Assembly (NCBI RefSeq): GCF_002632825.1
Contig: NZ_NJAJ01000001.1
Coordinates: 145,654-209,653 of the forward strand
Source: Xenorhabdus stockiae
Lineage (GTDB): Bacteria > Pseudomonadota > Gammaproteobacteria > Enterobacterales > Enterobacteriaceae
DNA: 64,000 nt
Direction: 5' to 3'
Shown: piece after piece, positions 11,801-19,233 of the stretch
Numbering within the stretch: the first letter of the stretch is position 1
Layout: every line of letters starts with the position of its first letter
The notes under the pieces: generated by a model
The model's input: the letters and a program-made list of their open reading frames with translations, nothing else
Database searches by the model: none
What the model was told of the DNA's origin: nothing
Made by a program: the position numbers and the translations under genes

Positions 11801-11857
11801 GACAATCGCAATATCTCCATTAATTTTTCTGTCATGCAAAAAATATGTCCTGGACAT
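5846..11857 (-). CDS. pfaA: PfaA-type multidomain synthase (KS-AT-ACP-KR)
   Basis: This 2003-residue megasynthase has these domains in order. Ketosynthase at about 15-475 with Cys221 (VDAACASSL), His356 (VEAHGTGT) and His396 (SQIGHTRCAAG). Acyltransferase at about 590-900 with FPGQGSQY, Ser692 in GHSYGE and His801. A glutamine-rich, probably helical linker at about 1050-1150 is followed by a Pro/Glu/Val-rich hinge. One acyl carrier protein at about 1265-1370 has Ser1311 in LGIDSIKRLEI. A ketoreductase at about 1490-1995 has TGGARGI, Ser901/902-type SSVAG and YSLAN. PUFA synthases usually carry several tandem ACPs; only one is present here. The ATG at 11857 (MSRTYF) with GAGGG before it is preferred over the longer in-frame start at 11908. 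It is the first enzyme of the operon-like set. Confidence 0.9.
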   Translation of the reverse strand: MSRTYFLHDRKINGDIAIVGMATHFPDAPNLYQFWENIIGKKDSLIDITEMSKEEYWKKEDFYHPDPTATDKTYGHRAGFVPAIDFDPVEFKIPPAILDSLSTAQLFALYVAKQAMQDAGLLDQQNSKTDRDRIGVILGGGGNGNTSFSLAARQQAPYLREIMTKAGLSEEVADEIIERAHGMYLEWNEDSFPGFLGNVACGRIASYFDLGGTSYMVDAACASSLAAIKAAIGELHSGSCDAVLTGGVNLENSIFSFLCFSKTPALSRNNVSRPFDQSADGMMLGDGVGMLVLKRLEDAELDGDKIYAVIKSVEASSDGRAKSIFAPRLEGQVKALKRAYASAGIMPADIQLVEAHGTGTASGDDTELKSLHAVFGEFQLPPKSVAIGSIKSQIGHTRCAAGAASMIKVALALHHKVLPPTINVEKPTDLLMSESSPFYVNSESRPWLRSVRNAPRRAALSAFGFGGTNFHAILEEYEKQANGRYRLNESPWVVLLKGENPAELLTQCEATLSLFTRDSAENAIRRHLEQQDIDNLQRHQARILFVSQSLEQTVELLSTAIRQLKKNSTEGWEHPHGIYYQPEGKMLDGRIVALFPGQGSQYVNMARDIANDYPEMRQVLEVLDDVAVSESGHELSPIIYPVPAFSDEEYAGQQQRLTDTANAQPALGAVSAGYFNILGNMGFRPDFVAGHSYGEVTALWAAGVLSDKDFHRVSLARGRAAASAHQLCGTGSDAGAMLAASLPHDRRGEILHRYTGVIIANDNSEQQVVFGGDTAQINQLHNELKKQGIHCRILPVSAAFHTRFIQPAYQPYREYLADINFQSPECQLFSSATAEPYSRSPQLIKELLAEQLIKPVQFRQTIEAIYQQGGRLFVEFGPKGVLGKLVSDILKNREHTVISTNPTDKGEERLQLARVQARLLAEGVKLRDINRYVRIQPVEEEKNRRLTFRLSGGFFLSEKNKARRQHALRVGDHAVVERFIAGSLPVQAEIESPPVYEVESRVEVIAESDLKSEIETEIETEKMVEHNQPVSAEFIRQNVLTIIQKRDNPMEQNNKISESLNADTLNELLQAQQVMSQLHQQFQTNQKEYIQLLSMLLEKQYSLMETCRDHQNLPVMLSSLSQSVQLLDKNLELYHTNHERYFMTQQSLFQSGQVTSAMSLSSMPSSPKSSPSVSHVTTPAVEYSAPVKPVEPISTAVTNIHSAEKMEEIVAVRPVVPEMPETEEMPVAPMISMAASEPANEPVKPEQEPVEIKVKTQKLTPEIEKLVKRLDQITEENIISQLANIVSERTGYPQDMISPEMDLEADLGIDSIKRLEIFGAMFDAFSANLELYGETSRNKDLENFEVDSLSTIARMSSFFREMVDEAINALYSRGNGSGSAQSPSLTENHPAEKQQKEMKEMVTDRGEKSDKLRSLGFVTSTTSSASANVKKQLAESQRIETSAVQPVLNHHTVLNKEAPNKETEKAPFAASPVSRFAVVKQALPMPERLQDVFASPKCWLIVDEETAGSTCANTCANTCMNSIAESLKTQGQRVVIMSLRRDQASMNDESLLDAALTDIEQQHGPIDGVIYLQAVKQQVKGLTDVFSEQDYRSVETTFLLAKRLQGSLTGDGKRSGYFMVIMRGDGELMTSGREYLPVVSAGITGLTKSLNIEWANVFCRTVDIDTRIKDSDVAKIVMEELQDSRTEMGEIGRGMNNERMTLALKEEKVLSVTPEMQVSTRDVLVVTGGARGITAHCITELAKQSQAAFILLGRTDITAPLPAWSAGKTTLSERKAAAIDYLQEQGIQPTPVKVNNMLSRLIHIDEINATLQAIRQAGARVIYLHCDITVPEQVKTALEKAQQQFGQITGLIHGAGNLADKRIEKKTLADLHSVFHAKVRGLENVCRAIDCTSLRHIILFSSVAGFFGNAGQTDYSLANEILNKFAYLPFWNKNKQIIRSVNWGPWDGGMVSDVLKRAYKAQNMVIIPLEEGIQRFVREFCDSRTRQITIGGRMYMAPKKMTP

Positions 11858-12044
11858 ACATCCCTCGCGTTCTGAATAAAGCAATCCCGTATCCAGCGCA
11901 TATTTCATGCACTGTATTGAGTGTTTTCACTGCTATCAGGAACACCATTCTCAATCTATTGAGTATATTTTCGAATATGTATTCAAATACCCGCAGCCAA
12001 AATAGATTAGCAAGATATTCTGACAAAAATATTAATTAAACTTT

Positions 12045-13043
12045 TTAGGATAACGTTTTTGATCTTCCTCTTAATAACCCCGCTAATGAACCCGCTACAG
12101 CAGCTGCTGCGCCGGCAATTGTTTCAATAACTATGATTTGTATCAGAGAAAAATGCTCAATCGATAAAAACTTAGACGCAATAAAAATTAATGTTATGAC
12201 AGCACCACTGAAGATATGAATGAGAAAATACATTGAGTATTCATCAAGCTTATCATCTTTTTCAAAATGTAATAAATTTGCTTTGATATCGAGGATAGCT
12301 TGTTTTTGTGTTACATAAGCTATCCATAGAGAAATAATATAAGATGTTCCGCCTGCACTGAAGGCTACCATTGAAACGGTAATTACATCGGTAAAATTAC
12401 CACTTTCGGCACGAAAATAACCATATGCTAATAAACCTGCAATCGCAGCACCAATAATTGCCCAAGGTAAAAAATAACTAAATATTATATGAGAATCACT
12501 GTCTTCTTTTTTTACTTCACCTTTTTTAGCGGAGAATAGTTGGCCATACAGTTCAATAGTGTAATGTTTAAGTCTGGATACAATGAAACAACTTGAAAGT
12601 GAAATCAATAAAAAACTACCAATTAATGCTAACCAAATATTTAATTGTGACGAAATAGAAATACTCTGTAATAAAAAACAAAATGGCAGGATCAGTATAA
12701 TATAAAACATAAAGGCATAGAGGGTAATCAATCCCCATAAACGATAAACACTGCCATTCTTGTTTATCAGGACGCCTGACTTTTTAACATTATTTGATAG
12801 AGTCTTATGACTATATTTATCCGGAGCAGATTTGACATTATCAAATATAATCTCAAAAGAAACTGTAACAATCGAAACTAAAGGATAAATGATAAGATAA
12901 ACACTGGCCGAAGGCGCTTCTCCCTGTAAACCACACAGGAAAAAATAAATTCCGCCAATAATGGTGACATCAATAAAGGTACGCACAATGGCATTGTAAA
13001 AATCGGCCATTGTCAGATTTTTTTCGTGATTCAATGAAGCCAT
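12045..13043 (-). CDS. Polytopic membrane protein of unknown function, upstream of the Pfa-type genes
   Basis: I do not recognise this 332-residue protein. It has about eight hydrophobic segments, near residues 17-37, 47-67, 110-135, 140-162, 188-212, 215-240, 268-292 and 297-325. The last is rich in alanine and glycine and ends in LAGLLRGRSK. A hydrophilic lysine-rich loop (about 175-185) lies in the middle. The ribosome site AGGGGAA precedes the ATG. It is on the same strand as the PfaA-type gene, 187 bases upstream, and could be co-transcribed with it. Its AT-rich composition contrasts with the synthase genes. A role in export of, or immunity to, the cluster's product is possible but is only positional inference. 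Confidence 0.75.
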   Translation of the reverse strand: MASLNHEKNLTMADFYNAIVRTFIDVTIIGGIYFFLCGLQGEAPSASVYLIIYPLVSIVTVSFEIIFDNVKSAPDKYSHKTLSNNVKKSGVLINKNGSVYRLWGLITLYAFMFYIILILPFCFLLQSISISSQLNIWLALIGSFLLISLSSCFIVSRLKHYTIELYGQLFSAKKGEVKKEDSDSHIIFSYFLPWAIIGAAIAGLLAYGYFRAESGNFTDVITVSMVAFSAGGTSYIISLWIAYVTQKQAILDIKANLLHFEKDDKLDEYSMYFLIHIFSGAVITLIFIASKFLSIEHFSLIQIIVIETIAGAAAAVAGSLAGLLRGRSKTLS

Positions 13044-13123
13044 AACATTCCCCTAATGAATCCAACCTAAAAGACGAAGCCTATATTAAGTATATTTATT
13101 ATTTTGTTCATTATAAATTTTAT

Positions 13124-13158
13124 AACGTTTGTCGCTATAAAGATAAACGACTAACGTT
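13124..13158 (-). promoter_or_regulatory. Dyad-symmetric operator-like element
   Basis: AACGTTTGTCG (13124-13134) and CGACTAACGTT (13148-13158) are inverted copies with one mismatch in eleven, separated by 13 bases. The element lies 81-115 bases upstream of the ATG of the membrane-protein gene that begins the Pfa-type locus, a fitting place for a regulator. The cognate protein is not known. Confidence 0.4.
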
Positions 13159-13727
13159 TTACGTAACAGGGTATTGGTATACCTTTAATCCATTGTTGTT
13201 TCAATTTAAAAAATTACTTTAATCTAAGTAAAATCAAAAGTTATTCTTTAAAAACAAACAAATAACACCATTTCGACACAAAAAAAGATTAATTAATATG
13301 TGATAGATAAAAAATATCAGGAGGAGATGGTAAATAAAACATGACTTAATGAATGGAAATAAAAAACATCTGGCTTTCTCGCTAAACTGTTAAAGGAAAG
13401 ATTAAAAGATATAGATAAAACCTGAGAAAAAACATTATCAGATAAAACCATGAGTTATAATTCAGCATTTAAAATAAGATTTTTTGTTTATCAAATATGA
13501 TCCTTAGGGCTTTCTGATGATATTGACTTTCTATATAAAAACGGAACAGCTATTCTTCTGTTGTCACATTTCTTGCGGGCAGTATGCCGTTTTGGAATGG
13601 TTTTAATATAATTGGTCACTTTGAAGGTTTTGGAAAAGGCACAACAGACGGAGAAAGTGCTGGTACAGAGTTACTGGGAATAATATGTTGCACTCCTGCC
13701 GGTATTCAGCGGGAGTTGACATCAGAT

Positions 13728-13775
13728 TTTGCTAACCAGAATGAAGCGTTATGGCTCCATTCTGGTTATAGGCAA
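13728..13775. repeat. Long imperfect palindrome
   Basis: AACCAGAATG (13734-13743) pairs perfectly with CATTCTGGTT (13758-13767). The stem is prolonged inward by AGC/GCT and outward by TTGC/GCAA. It lies just beyond the 3' end of yfcD, which is on the minus strand. It may act as a terminator for that gene or be a mobile palindromic repeat. Confidence 0.5.
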
Positions 13776-13797
13776 TGAAAAGGGAATATTTATTGGA

Positions 13798-14316
13798 TCA
13801 GGATAGATCTTTATTACGTGACAGCCACAGAGAAAGAGCTTTCAAAGAATCTGGCGTAAATTCATCACATCGGGCGGTAATTTCTTCAGGTGATAACCAG
13901 TAAACCGCAGAAACCTCTTCTTCCTGTAATGCGAATGGCCCGCGGCTGACACAACTGAACAAGCCTCCCCATATACGGCAAATGTCTTCTTCGTAATAGA
14001 AGATGCCATGTTCAGCAAAAGGAATTCCCGCAATTCCCAGTTCTTCCTCTGCTTCACGACGGGCTGATTCAAGCAGATGCTCTCCCATCGTTACTACTCC
14101 ACCAGCAGTTGCATCCAGTTTGCCGGGGTAAAAATCTTTTGTTTCTGTACGGTGCTGAACCAGAATTTTCCCCATGCCATCATGTACAACGATATAAGTT
14201 GCCCGATGCCTCAGGTTTTGATTACGCATTTGCTCACGGGTTGCCTGCGCGATGACTTCATTTTCTTCATTGACAATATCAACCCACTCAATATCTACTG
14301 ATTTTTCTTGAGTCAT
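13798..14316 (-). CDS. yfcD: Nudix hydrolase YfcD
   Basis: This 172-residue Nudix-family protein carries a full Nudix box ([20 protein letters not shown] then ELGI), the metal- and pyrophosphate-binding signature. It matches E. coli YfcD closely from memory ([17 protein letters not shown] and the [14 protein letters not shown] tail). The physiological substrate is uncertain; isopentenyl-diphosphate-isomerase-like and nucleotide-diphosphate substrates are considered for relatives. The start at 14316 (MTQEKSVD) gives the usual length; a 24-codon longer form from 14388 has no family support. It is divergent from yfcG and marks the junction between the backbone and the Pfa-type locus. Confidence 0.9.
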   Translation of the reverse strand: MTQEKSVDIEWVDIVNEENEVIAQATREQMRNQNLRHRATYIVVHDGMGKILVQHRTETKDFYPGKLDATAGGVVTMGEHLLESARREAEEELGIAGIPFAEHGIFYYEEDICRIWGGLFSCVSRGPFALQEEEVSAVYWLSPEEITARCDEFTPDSLKALSLWLSRNKDLS

Positions 14317-14442
14317 CTTCAAACCTTTACTAAATAATATATATGCCGACTTTTGCTTCGGTGGAATTTTACAGCCAAACAGGAACAATGGTAATGTAAT
14401 AAATCTAACATTAATCCTAACGTTATTATTACTAGAGGTTAT

Positions 14443-15060
14443 ATGATAGACCTATACTATGCTCCTACGCCTAATGGCCATAAAATTGCGCTGTTTCTTG
14501 AAGAGGTGGGCCTCCCTTATACGATTTATCCAATCGATATAAGCGCCAATGAACAGTTCACTCCAGAGTTTCTCGCCATTTCACCCAATAATAAAATTCC
14601 TGCTATTGTCGACCATCAACCTGCCGACGGAGGAGAACCTTTATCGCTCTTCGAATCAGGTGCTATTTTGCTCTATTTGGCCGAAAAAACCGGAAAACTA
14701 TTGAGCCAGAATGAACGGGAACGTATCCGGCAGTTGCAATGGCTATTCTGGCAGGTTGGAGGATTCGGCCCGATGCTCGGGCAAAATCATCACTTTAACC
14801 GCTATGCGCCTGAAGTTGTTCCCTACGCAATAAATCGCTATGTAACAGAAACTCAACGGCTATACAAAGTACTGAATACCCAGCTGGAAAAAACACCTTT
14901 TCTCGGCGGCAATGAATACAGTATCGCGGATATTGCCACTTATCCGTGGGCGCATAGCTATGAATATCAAAAAATTAATTTGCAGGATTATCCCGCTGTA
15001 GAAAAATGGTTAGAAAAAATCAGCCAGCGTCCTGCTACGCAGGCCGTCTACAATAAGTAA
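14443..15060 (+). CDS. yfcG: Glutathione S-transferase-like disulfide-bond oxidoreductase YfcG
   Basis: This 205-residue protein has an N-terminal thioredoxin-like GST domain ([20 protein letters not shown]), [26 protein letters not shown], and a helical C-terminal domain with [20 protein letters not shown]. It matches E. coli YfcG, a GSH-dependent disulfide-bond reductase of the Nu class in the cytosol. Thr9 and Asn11 of the APTPNG segment are the expected glutathione-contact positions. E. coli also has yfcG near yfcD and yfcH. The first ATG gives the family length. Confidence 0.93.
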   Translation: MIDLYYAPTPNGHKIALFLEEVGLPYTIYPIDISANEQFTPEFLAISPNNKIPAIVDHQPADGGEPLSLFESGAILLYLAEKTGKLLSQNERERIRQLQWLFWQVGGFGPMLGQNHHFNRYAPEVVPYAINRYVTETQRLYKVLNTQLEKTPFLGGNEYSIADIATYPWAHSYEYQKINLQDYPAVEKWLEKISQRPATQAVYNK

Positions 15061-15093
15061 GCTCTCCAAACTGATTTTTTGCTAGCTGCACTT

Positions 15094-15236
15094 CCCCCGG
15101 TAACATCACTTACGCTATCGGGGGCTAATGAAAGGCAGAAGCCTTTCACCTAAGACCAGCCTTTGGCTGGTCAAATTTGTTCCCAACAAACTTGTCGCTT
15201 CTTTGTCGCTGTGAAGTTGCCCGAAATATACCGGGC
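15094..15236. repeat. Array of four hairpins between yfcG and yfcH
   Basis: Four perfect inverted repeats follow one another: CCCCCG/CGGGGG (15094-15099, 15119-15124), GAAAGGC/GCCTTTC (15130-15136, 15141-15147), GACCAGCC/GGCTGGTC (15154-15161, 15165-15172) and GCCCG/CGGGC (15219-15223, 15232-15236). They sit in the 362-base gap where E. coli has folX. The spacing suggests a structured transcript or a clustered palindromic repeat. No T-run follows. The remaining gap to yfcH shows no gene. Confidence 0.55.
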
Positions 15237-15422
15237 CTAATTATTTATCCACGTGAATTTTTCATCTGAAAACTTGATGCCGATAGCAGATAACAGCATA
15301 TCTCGCTGCTGCATACATCATCCCTTGCTATAGTTACTTTACGTTTTTCAGGATACCGCCTAGTTGGTGTGCCTGAGAGATCCCTGATATACCCGATTTT
15401 GCTTTGTTCACAAGGAGTGGTT

Positions 15423-16337
15423 ATGCATATTTTAGTTACAGGGGGAACTGGACTGATAGGCCGACGGTTAGTCTATCAATTACTTTCACTCTCCCACTCC
15501 ATCACTGTTCTGAGCCGGTCTCCACAAAAAGTTTATTCTTTATTCAGTGATCAGGTGGAATGCTGGACAACATTGAATGACCGAAACACTCTGGATGGCT
15601 TTGATGCAGTTATCAATCTTGCCGGTGAGCCTATCGTAGATAAGCGATGGACACCAAAACAAAAAGATAAACTCTGCCAGAGCCGCTGGGAACTGACCGA
15701 AAAATTAAGTGCACTGATAAAAGCAGGTGAGTCTCCTCCTTCTGTTTTTATTTCCGGTTCAGCCGTCGGCTATTATGGCGATCAAGGGCAGTCCGTTGTA
15801 TCAGAAGATGAGCCTCCCCATGATGAGTTTTCCCACCAACTCTGTGAACGCTGGGAAAAATTGGCCTTACAGGCTAACAGTGAAAAAACCCGGGTATGTT
15901 TGCTGAGGACAGGTATTGTGCTGGCAAGTCAGGGAGGTGCTCTTAGTAAAATGCTGCCTATGTTCCGTTTAGGGCTTGGGGGAGCTATAGGGGATGGTAG
16001 GCAATATATGCCGTGGATCCATATTGATGATATGGTCAATGGCATTTACTATCTGCTGATCTCTCCTGAGTTGGAGGGCCCTTTCAATATGACCGCGCCC
16101 TATCCTGTTCATAATGATCAGTTCAGCGCAATACTGGCAAAAGTACTGCATCGCCCTGCCGTATTCCGAATCCCTGCTTTTGTATTAAAAATAGTTATGG
16201 GAGAAGCCGCAGCATTGGTATTAGGCGGACAACAGGCGATACCGAAGCGGCTGGAAGAAGCCGGATTCGGCTTCCGCTATTTTGAATTAGAAGAAGCCCT
16301 AAAACATTTACTGACGGAAAACGTCAGGCAGTACTGA
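15423..16337 (+). CDS. yfcH: NAD(P)-binding epimerase-family protein YfcH
   Basis: This 304-residue member of the extended short-chain dehydrogenase superfamily (TIGR01777/YfcH type) has an N-terminal Rossmann motif ([14 protein letters not shown]), the SGSAVGYYG segment with the catalytic tyrosine, and the family's [16 protein letters not shown]. Related proteins are annotated as sugar-nucleotide epimerases, but the substrate is unknown. The ATG at 15423 has AAGGAG seven bases upstream and starts at the conserved MHILVTGG; an 18-codon longer form is less likely. It converges on ubiX. Confidence 0.9.
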   Translation: MHILVTGGTGLIGRRLVYQLLSLSHSITVLSRSPQKVYSLFSDQVECWTTLNDRNTLDGFDAVINLAGEPIVDKRWTPKQKDKLCQSRWELTEKLSALIKAGESPPSVFISGSAVGYYGDQGQSVVSEDEPPHDEFSHQLCERWEKLALQANSEKTRVCLLRTGIVLASQGGALSKMLPMFRLGLGGAIGDGRQYMPWIHIDDMVNGIYYLLISPELEGPFNMTAPYPVHNDQFSAILAKVLHRPAVFRIPAFVLKIVMGEAAALVLGGQQAIPKRLEEAGFGFRYFELEEALKHLLTENVRQY

Positions 16338-16352
16338 ACGCTGACGTTTTAA
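16318..16352. terminator. Bidirectional terminator between yfcH and ubiX
   Basis: AAAACGTCAG (16318-16327) and CTGACGTTTT (16341-16350) form a perfect ten-pair stem with A and T tracts at its ends. The yfcH stop codon lies in the loop, so it can serve both convergent genes. Confidence 0.7.
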
Positions 16353-16363
16353 ATACTGATACG

Positions 16364-16948
16364 TTAAATATTGACAGGTTTTGCTCCCTGCCAGCGATTA
16401 AATAGATCTTCTGGCAGGTCGATATCAAACTGATCAAGCACACGGTTGACTGTCTGGTCGACAATATCCTGAACAGATTCAGGCCGATGATAAAATGCGG
16501 GTACTGGCGGCATAATTACTGCCCCTATTTCAGCGGCCTGAGTCATTAACCTTAAATGCCCCAAATGTAATGGTGTTTCTCTGACCCCCAGCACCAGTTT
16601 ACGCCCCTCTTTCAAAACAACATCAGCAGCACGGGTGATTAGGCCATCCGTATAGCTATGCACAATGCCCGATAATGTTTTGATGGAACAAGGTAAGATC
16701 ACCATCCCTGATGTCTTAAATGATCCCGAAGAGATAGAGGCGGCAATGTCACGGTTATCGTGTACCACATCAGCAAGGGACTGCACTTCACGCAAGGTGT
16801 AGTCTGTCTCCAGTGCCAGTGTTTGCCGGGCTGACTGGCTGATTATCAGATGTGTTTCAATGCCCTCTACAGGTTGTAAGACCTGTAGTAGCCGAATGCC
16901 ATAAATCGCACCACTTGCCCCTGTCAGACCGACGATCAGTTTTTTCAT
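16364..16948 (-). CDS. ubiX: Flavin prenyltransferase UbiX
   Basis: This 194-residue flavoprotein of the UbiX/Pad1 family makes prenylated FMN, the cofactor for the ubiquinone decarboxylase UbiD. Visible signatures are the N-terminal GLTGASGAIYGIRLLQ, SGSFKTSGMVILPCSIKTLS, and LGVRETPLHLGHLRLM. Length matches E. coli UbiX (189). It lies downstream of purF, as in E. coli. The 45-base gap to the purF stop suggests read-through transcription from the purine promoter. Confidence 0.95.
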   Translation of the reverse strand: MKKLIVGLTGASGAIYGIRLLQVLQPVEGIETHLIISQSARQTLALETDYTLREVQSLADVVHDNRDIAASISSGSFKTSGMVILPCSIKTLSGIVHSYTDGLITRAADVVLKEGRKLVLGVRETPLHLGHLRLMTQAAEIGAVIMPPVPAFYHRPESVQDIVDQTVNRVLDQFDIDLPEDLFNRWQGAKPVNI

Positions 16949-16993
16949 GCGCTCCTCAGTAATACCGGAAATAACTCAATGATAGGAATGTTA

Positions 16994-18511
16994 TTATCCT
17001 TCATTATAGATTTCCAGGCTCTCGATTTCGCTCTGTCCCTGTAATTTCATGGCATCATCTTTACGCAGGTTTTCCAGATAATCGAGATAAGTCTGATCAA
17101 TATCTTTCGTGACATAGATACCGTCAAAAACTGAACATTCAAATTTTTCAATATCCGGGTTTTCTTCATGCATCGCCGTGATTAAATCAGAAAGATCCTG
17201 ATATATCAGAGCATCAGCACCAATCAATTGGCGAATTTCATTAACTTCACGACCATGCGCTATCAATTCATTAGCATTTGGCATGTCTATCCCGTAGACA
17301 TTCGGGAAGCGGACTTCAGGAGCAGCCGAAGCAAAATAGACTTTCTTAGCGCCAGCTTCCCGGGCCAGTTCCACAATTTGCTCCGAAGTTGTACCACGGA
17401 CAATAGAATCATCCACCAGTAAAACGTTTTTGCCACGGAATTCAGCACGGTTGGCGTTCAGTTTACGCCGGACTGATTTTCGGCGTTCATGCTGGCCGGG
17501 CATAATGAAGGTACGCCCGACATAACGGTTTTTAACAAACCCCTGACGATAAGGTTTATCCAGAATATGGGCGATTTCCAGTGCTATATCACAGGAAGTT
17601 TCAGGAATAGGGATAACAACGTCTATTTGTAAATCTTCCCATTCACGAGCTATTTTTTCCCCTAATTTTCTTCCCATCCGTAACCGGGCGTTATAAACGG
17701 AAATTTTATCTATAAAGGAATCTGGTCGGGCAAGGTAAACAAATTCGAACAGACAGGGAGTTAATGAGGGGGTTTCTGCACACTGGCGAGTAAATAATTG
17801 CCCCTGTTCAGTAATATAAATAGCCTCACCTGAAGCGACATCCCGCAGGAACTCAAACCCTAAGGTATCCAGTGCCACACTTTCCGATGCCACCATATAT
17901 TCACTGCGGCCATCTGCCAGTGTACGTTTCCCTAATACCAGAGGCCGAATCCCGTTCGGATCACGGAAAGCCACTAAACCATGCCCGATAATCATCGCGA
18001 CACAGGCATAAGCTCCCCGGATTTTCCGGTGCATTGCCGCAATTGCCGCAAAAATATCATCAGGCTCTAATGGGAAATGCGGAAATTGAGTTAACTCATC
18101 AGCAAAAATATTCAGCAGGATTTCAGAATCAGACGTTGTGTTGACATGGCGACGGGCATTTTCAAACAGACTTTTTTTCAGTTCCGGTGCGTTTGTCAGA
18201 TTGCCGTTATGTGCCAATGTGATACCAAAAGGTGAGTTCACATAAAAAGGCTGGGCTTCAGAAGCGCTGGAACTGCCCGCTGTCGGGTAACGGACATGCC
18301 CAATTCCGATTGTTCCTTGTAAACGTAACATGTGTTTTGTTTCAAACACATCTTTAACCAAACCATTGGCCTTACGTAAACGGAATTCATTGTTACCATC
18401 AATAGTCGCAATACCTGCTGCATCCTGTCCACGGTGCTGAAGCACCGTCAATGCATCATAAATCGACTGGTTAACCGATGTAAAACCAACGATACCAACA
18501 ATACCGCACAT
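16994..18511 (-). CDS. purF: Amidophosphoribosyltransferase PurF
   Basis: PurF makes phosphoribosylamine from PRPP and glutamine, the committed step of purine synthesis. The start at 18511 exposes Cys2 ([10 protein letters not shown]), the N-terminal nucleophile of the glutaminase domain; the codons upstream of it would bury that residue. It also gives 505 residues, the E. coli length. The phosphoribosyltransferase domain shows [14 protein letters not shown], the PRPP loop. GAGGAAAG precedes the ATG. It lies 32 bases after cvpA in the same order as E. coli, so it is expressed from the PurR-controlled promoter before cvpA. Confidence 0.97.
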   Translation of the reverse strand: MCGIVGIVGFTSVNQSIYDALTVLQHRGQDAAGIATIDGNNEFRLRKANGLVKDVFETKHMLRLQGTIGIGHVRYPTAGSSSASEAQPFYVNSPFGITLAHNGNLTNAPELKKSLFENARRHVNTTSDSEILLNIFADELTQFPHFPLEPDDIFAAIAAMHRKIRGAYACVAMIIGHGLVAFRDPNGIRPLVLGKRTLADGRSEYMVASESVALDTLGFEFLRDVASGEAIYITEQGQLFTRQCAETPSLTPCLFEFVYLARPDSFIDKISVYNARLRMGRKLGEKIAREWEDLQIDVVIPIPETSCDIALEIAHILDKPYRQGFVKNRYVGRTFIMPGQHERRKSVRRKLNANRAEFRGKNVLLVDDSIVRGTTSEQIVELAREAGAKKVYFASAAPEVRFPNVYGIDMPNANELIAHGREVNEIRQLIGADALIYQDLSDLITAMHEENPDIEKFECSVFDGIYVTKDIDQTYLDYLENLRKDDAMKLQGQSEIESLEIYNEG

Positions 18512-18543
18512 GTAGTCTTTCCTCATCAGTCAGGCGGAGAAGG

Positions 18544-19032
18544 CTATTTCTCCGGTAGGAAACTCGACGCGTTTTGCAGGTAGTCAAAAAACCACCTGAT
18601 AATTTGACTGAACTGAGGGATCAACTGCGACTGTTTCCAGTCCGCACTTTGGGGAAGCGGAGTAAATGAGTCTGCAATAAACAAAATGGCAGAAACGATT
18701 AATACACCACGCAACGCCCCGAAACAGATCCCCAGAACCCGATCAGTACCTGATAAGCCTGTTCGCTGAACAAGTGAACCAATCACATAATTTACTACTG
18801 CACCAACAATCAGTGTTGCAATGAATAAAATAGCAATCGCTACCCCATTGCGCACCAGCTCATCTCCAAGACGGGTAAAATAAACCGCCAGGTAAGTATA
18901 GAAGTGGCTTGCAACAAAGAAAGCACATCCCCAAGTGATCAGTGAAAGTGCCTCACGAACAAAGCCTCTAATCAGGCTGACCAGTGCAGAGAAACCAATA
19001 ATGGCAATAATTGTATAATCTATCCAGACCAT
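18544..19032 (-). CDS. cvpA: Inner-membrane protein CvpA
   Basis: This 162-residue protein has four predicted membrane segments (about 7-27, 31-50, 64-90, 102-122) and the CvpA hallmark of short loops with VSLIRGFVREALSL. In E. coli it is needed for colicin V production and for resistance to bile and envelope stress, by an unclear mechanism. It is the first gene of the cvpA-purF-ubiX transcript and sits under a PurR box. Confidence 0.94.
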   Translation of the reverse strand: MVWIDYTIIAIIGFSALVSLIRGFVREALSLITWGCAFFVASHFYTYLAVYFTRLGDELVRNGVAIAILFIATLIVGAVVNYVIGSLVQRTGLSGTDRVLGICFGALRGVLIVSAILFIADSFTPLPQSADWKQSQLIPQFSQIIRWFFDYLQNASSFLPEK

Positions 19033-19052
19033 ATTTTAATCCAAAACAGGCT

Positions 19053-19102
19053 CCCGACTTTCAGGTCGGGCGCATTCTAACAGAAAACGAAAACGTTTGC
19101 GT
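19053..19102 (-). promoter_or_regulatory. cvpA-purF promoter with PurR operator
   Basis: On the minus strand the 16-base sequence ACGCAAACGTTTTCGT (19102-19087) equals the PurR consensus. It is followed by TAGAAT (19079-19074) as the -10 box, and then by a CCCGAC/GTCGGG hairpin (19053-19070) in the leader. This matches the purF promoter layout of E. coli, so repression by PurR with hypoxanthine or guanine is expected. Confidence 0.9.
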
Positions 19103-19233
19103 AGCAGATTTATCACTCTGCTATTAAAAATAATTTAAGGAACCGTTCATATCTGCCTGTACAAGCTATGTGCATTATGAAGGGTTCCAGATCTTTCACG
19201 GCGGGTTTTAGCCCAGCATGTAACAGCATGATG

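Larger units (their letters stand above)
13044..13797. other. AT-rich intergenic region upstream of the cluster
   Basis: This stretch of 754 bases separates the membrane-protein gene from yfcD. It contains the dyad at 13124-13158 and a strong palindrome at 13728-13775, listed separately. A 64-codon reading at 13584-13778 on the plus strand starts without a convincing ribosome site and its end lies in the palindrome, so it is not called a gene. The rest shows no coding or RNA signal I can support. Confidence 0.5.

Noticed and set aside
13584..13778. 64-codon reading (MPFWNGFNII...)
   Set aside because: No convincing ribosome site, and its end is part of a strong palindrome; kept only as a finding.
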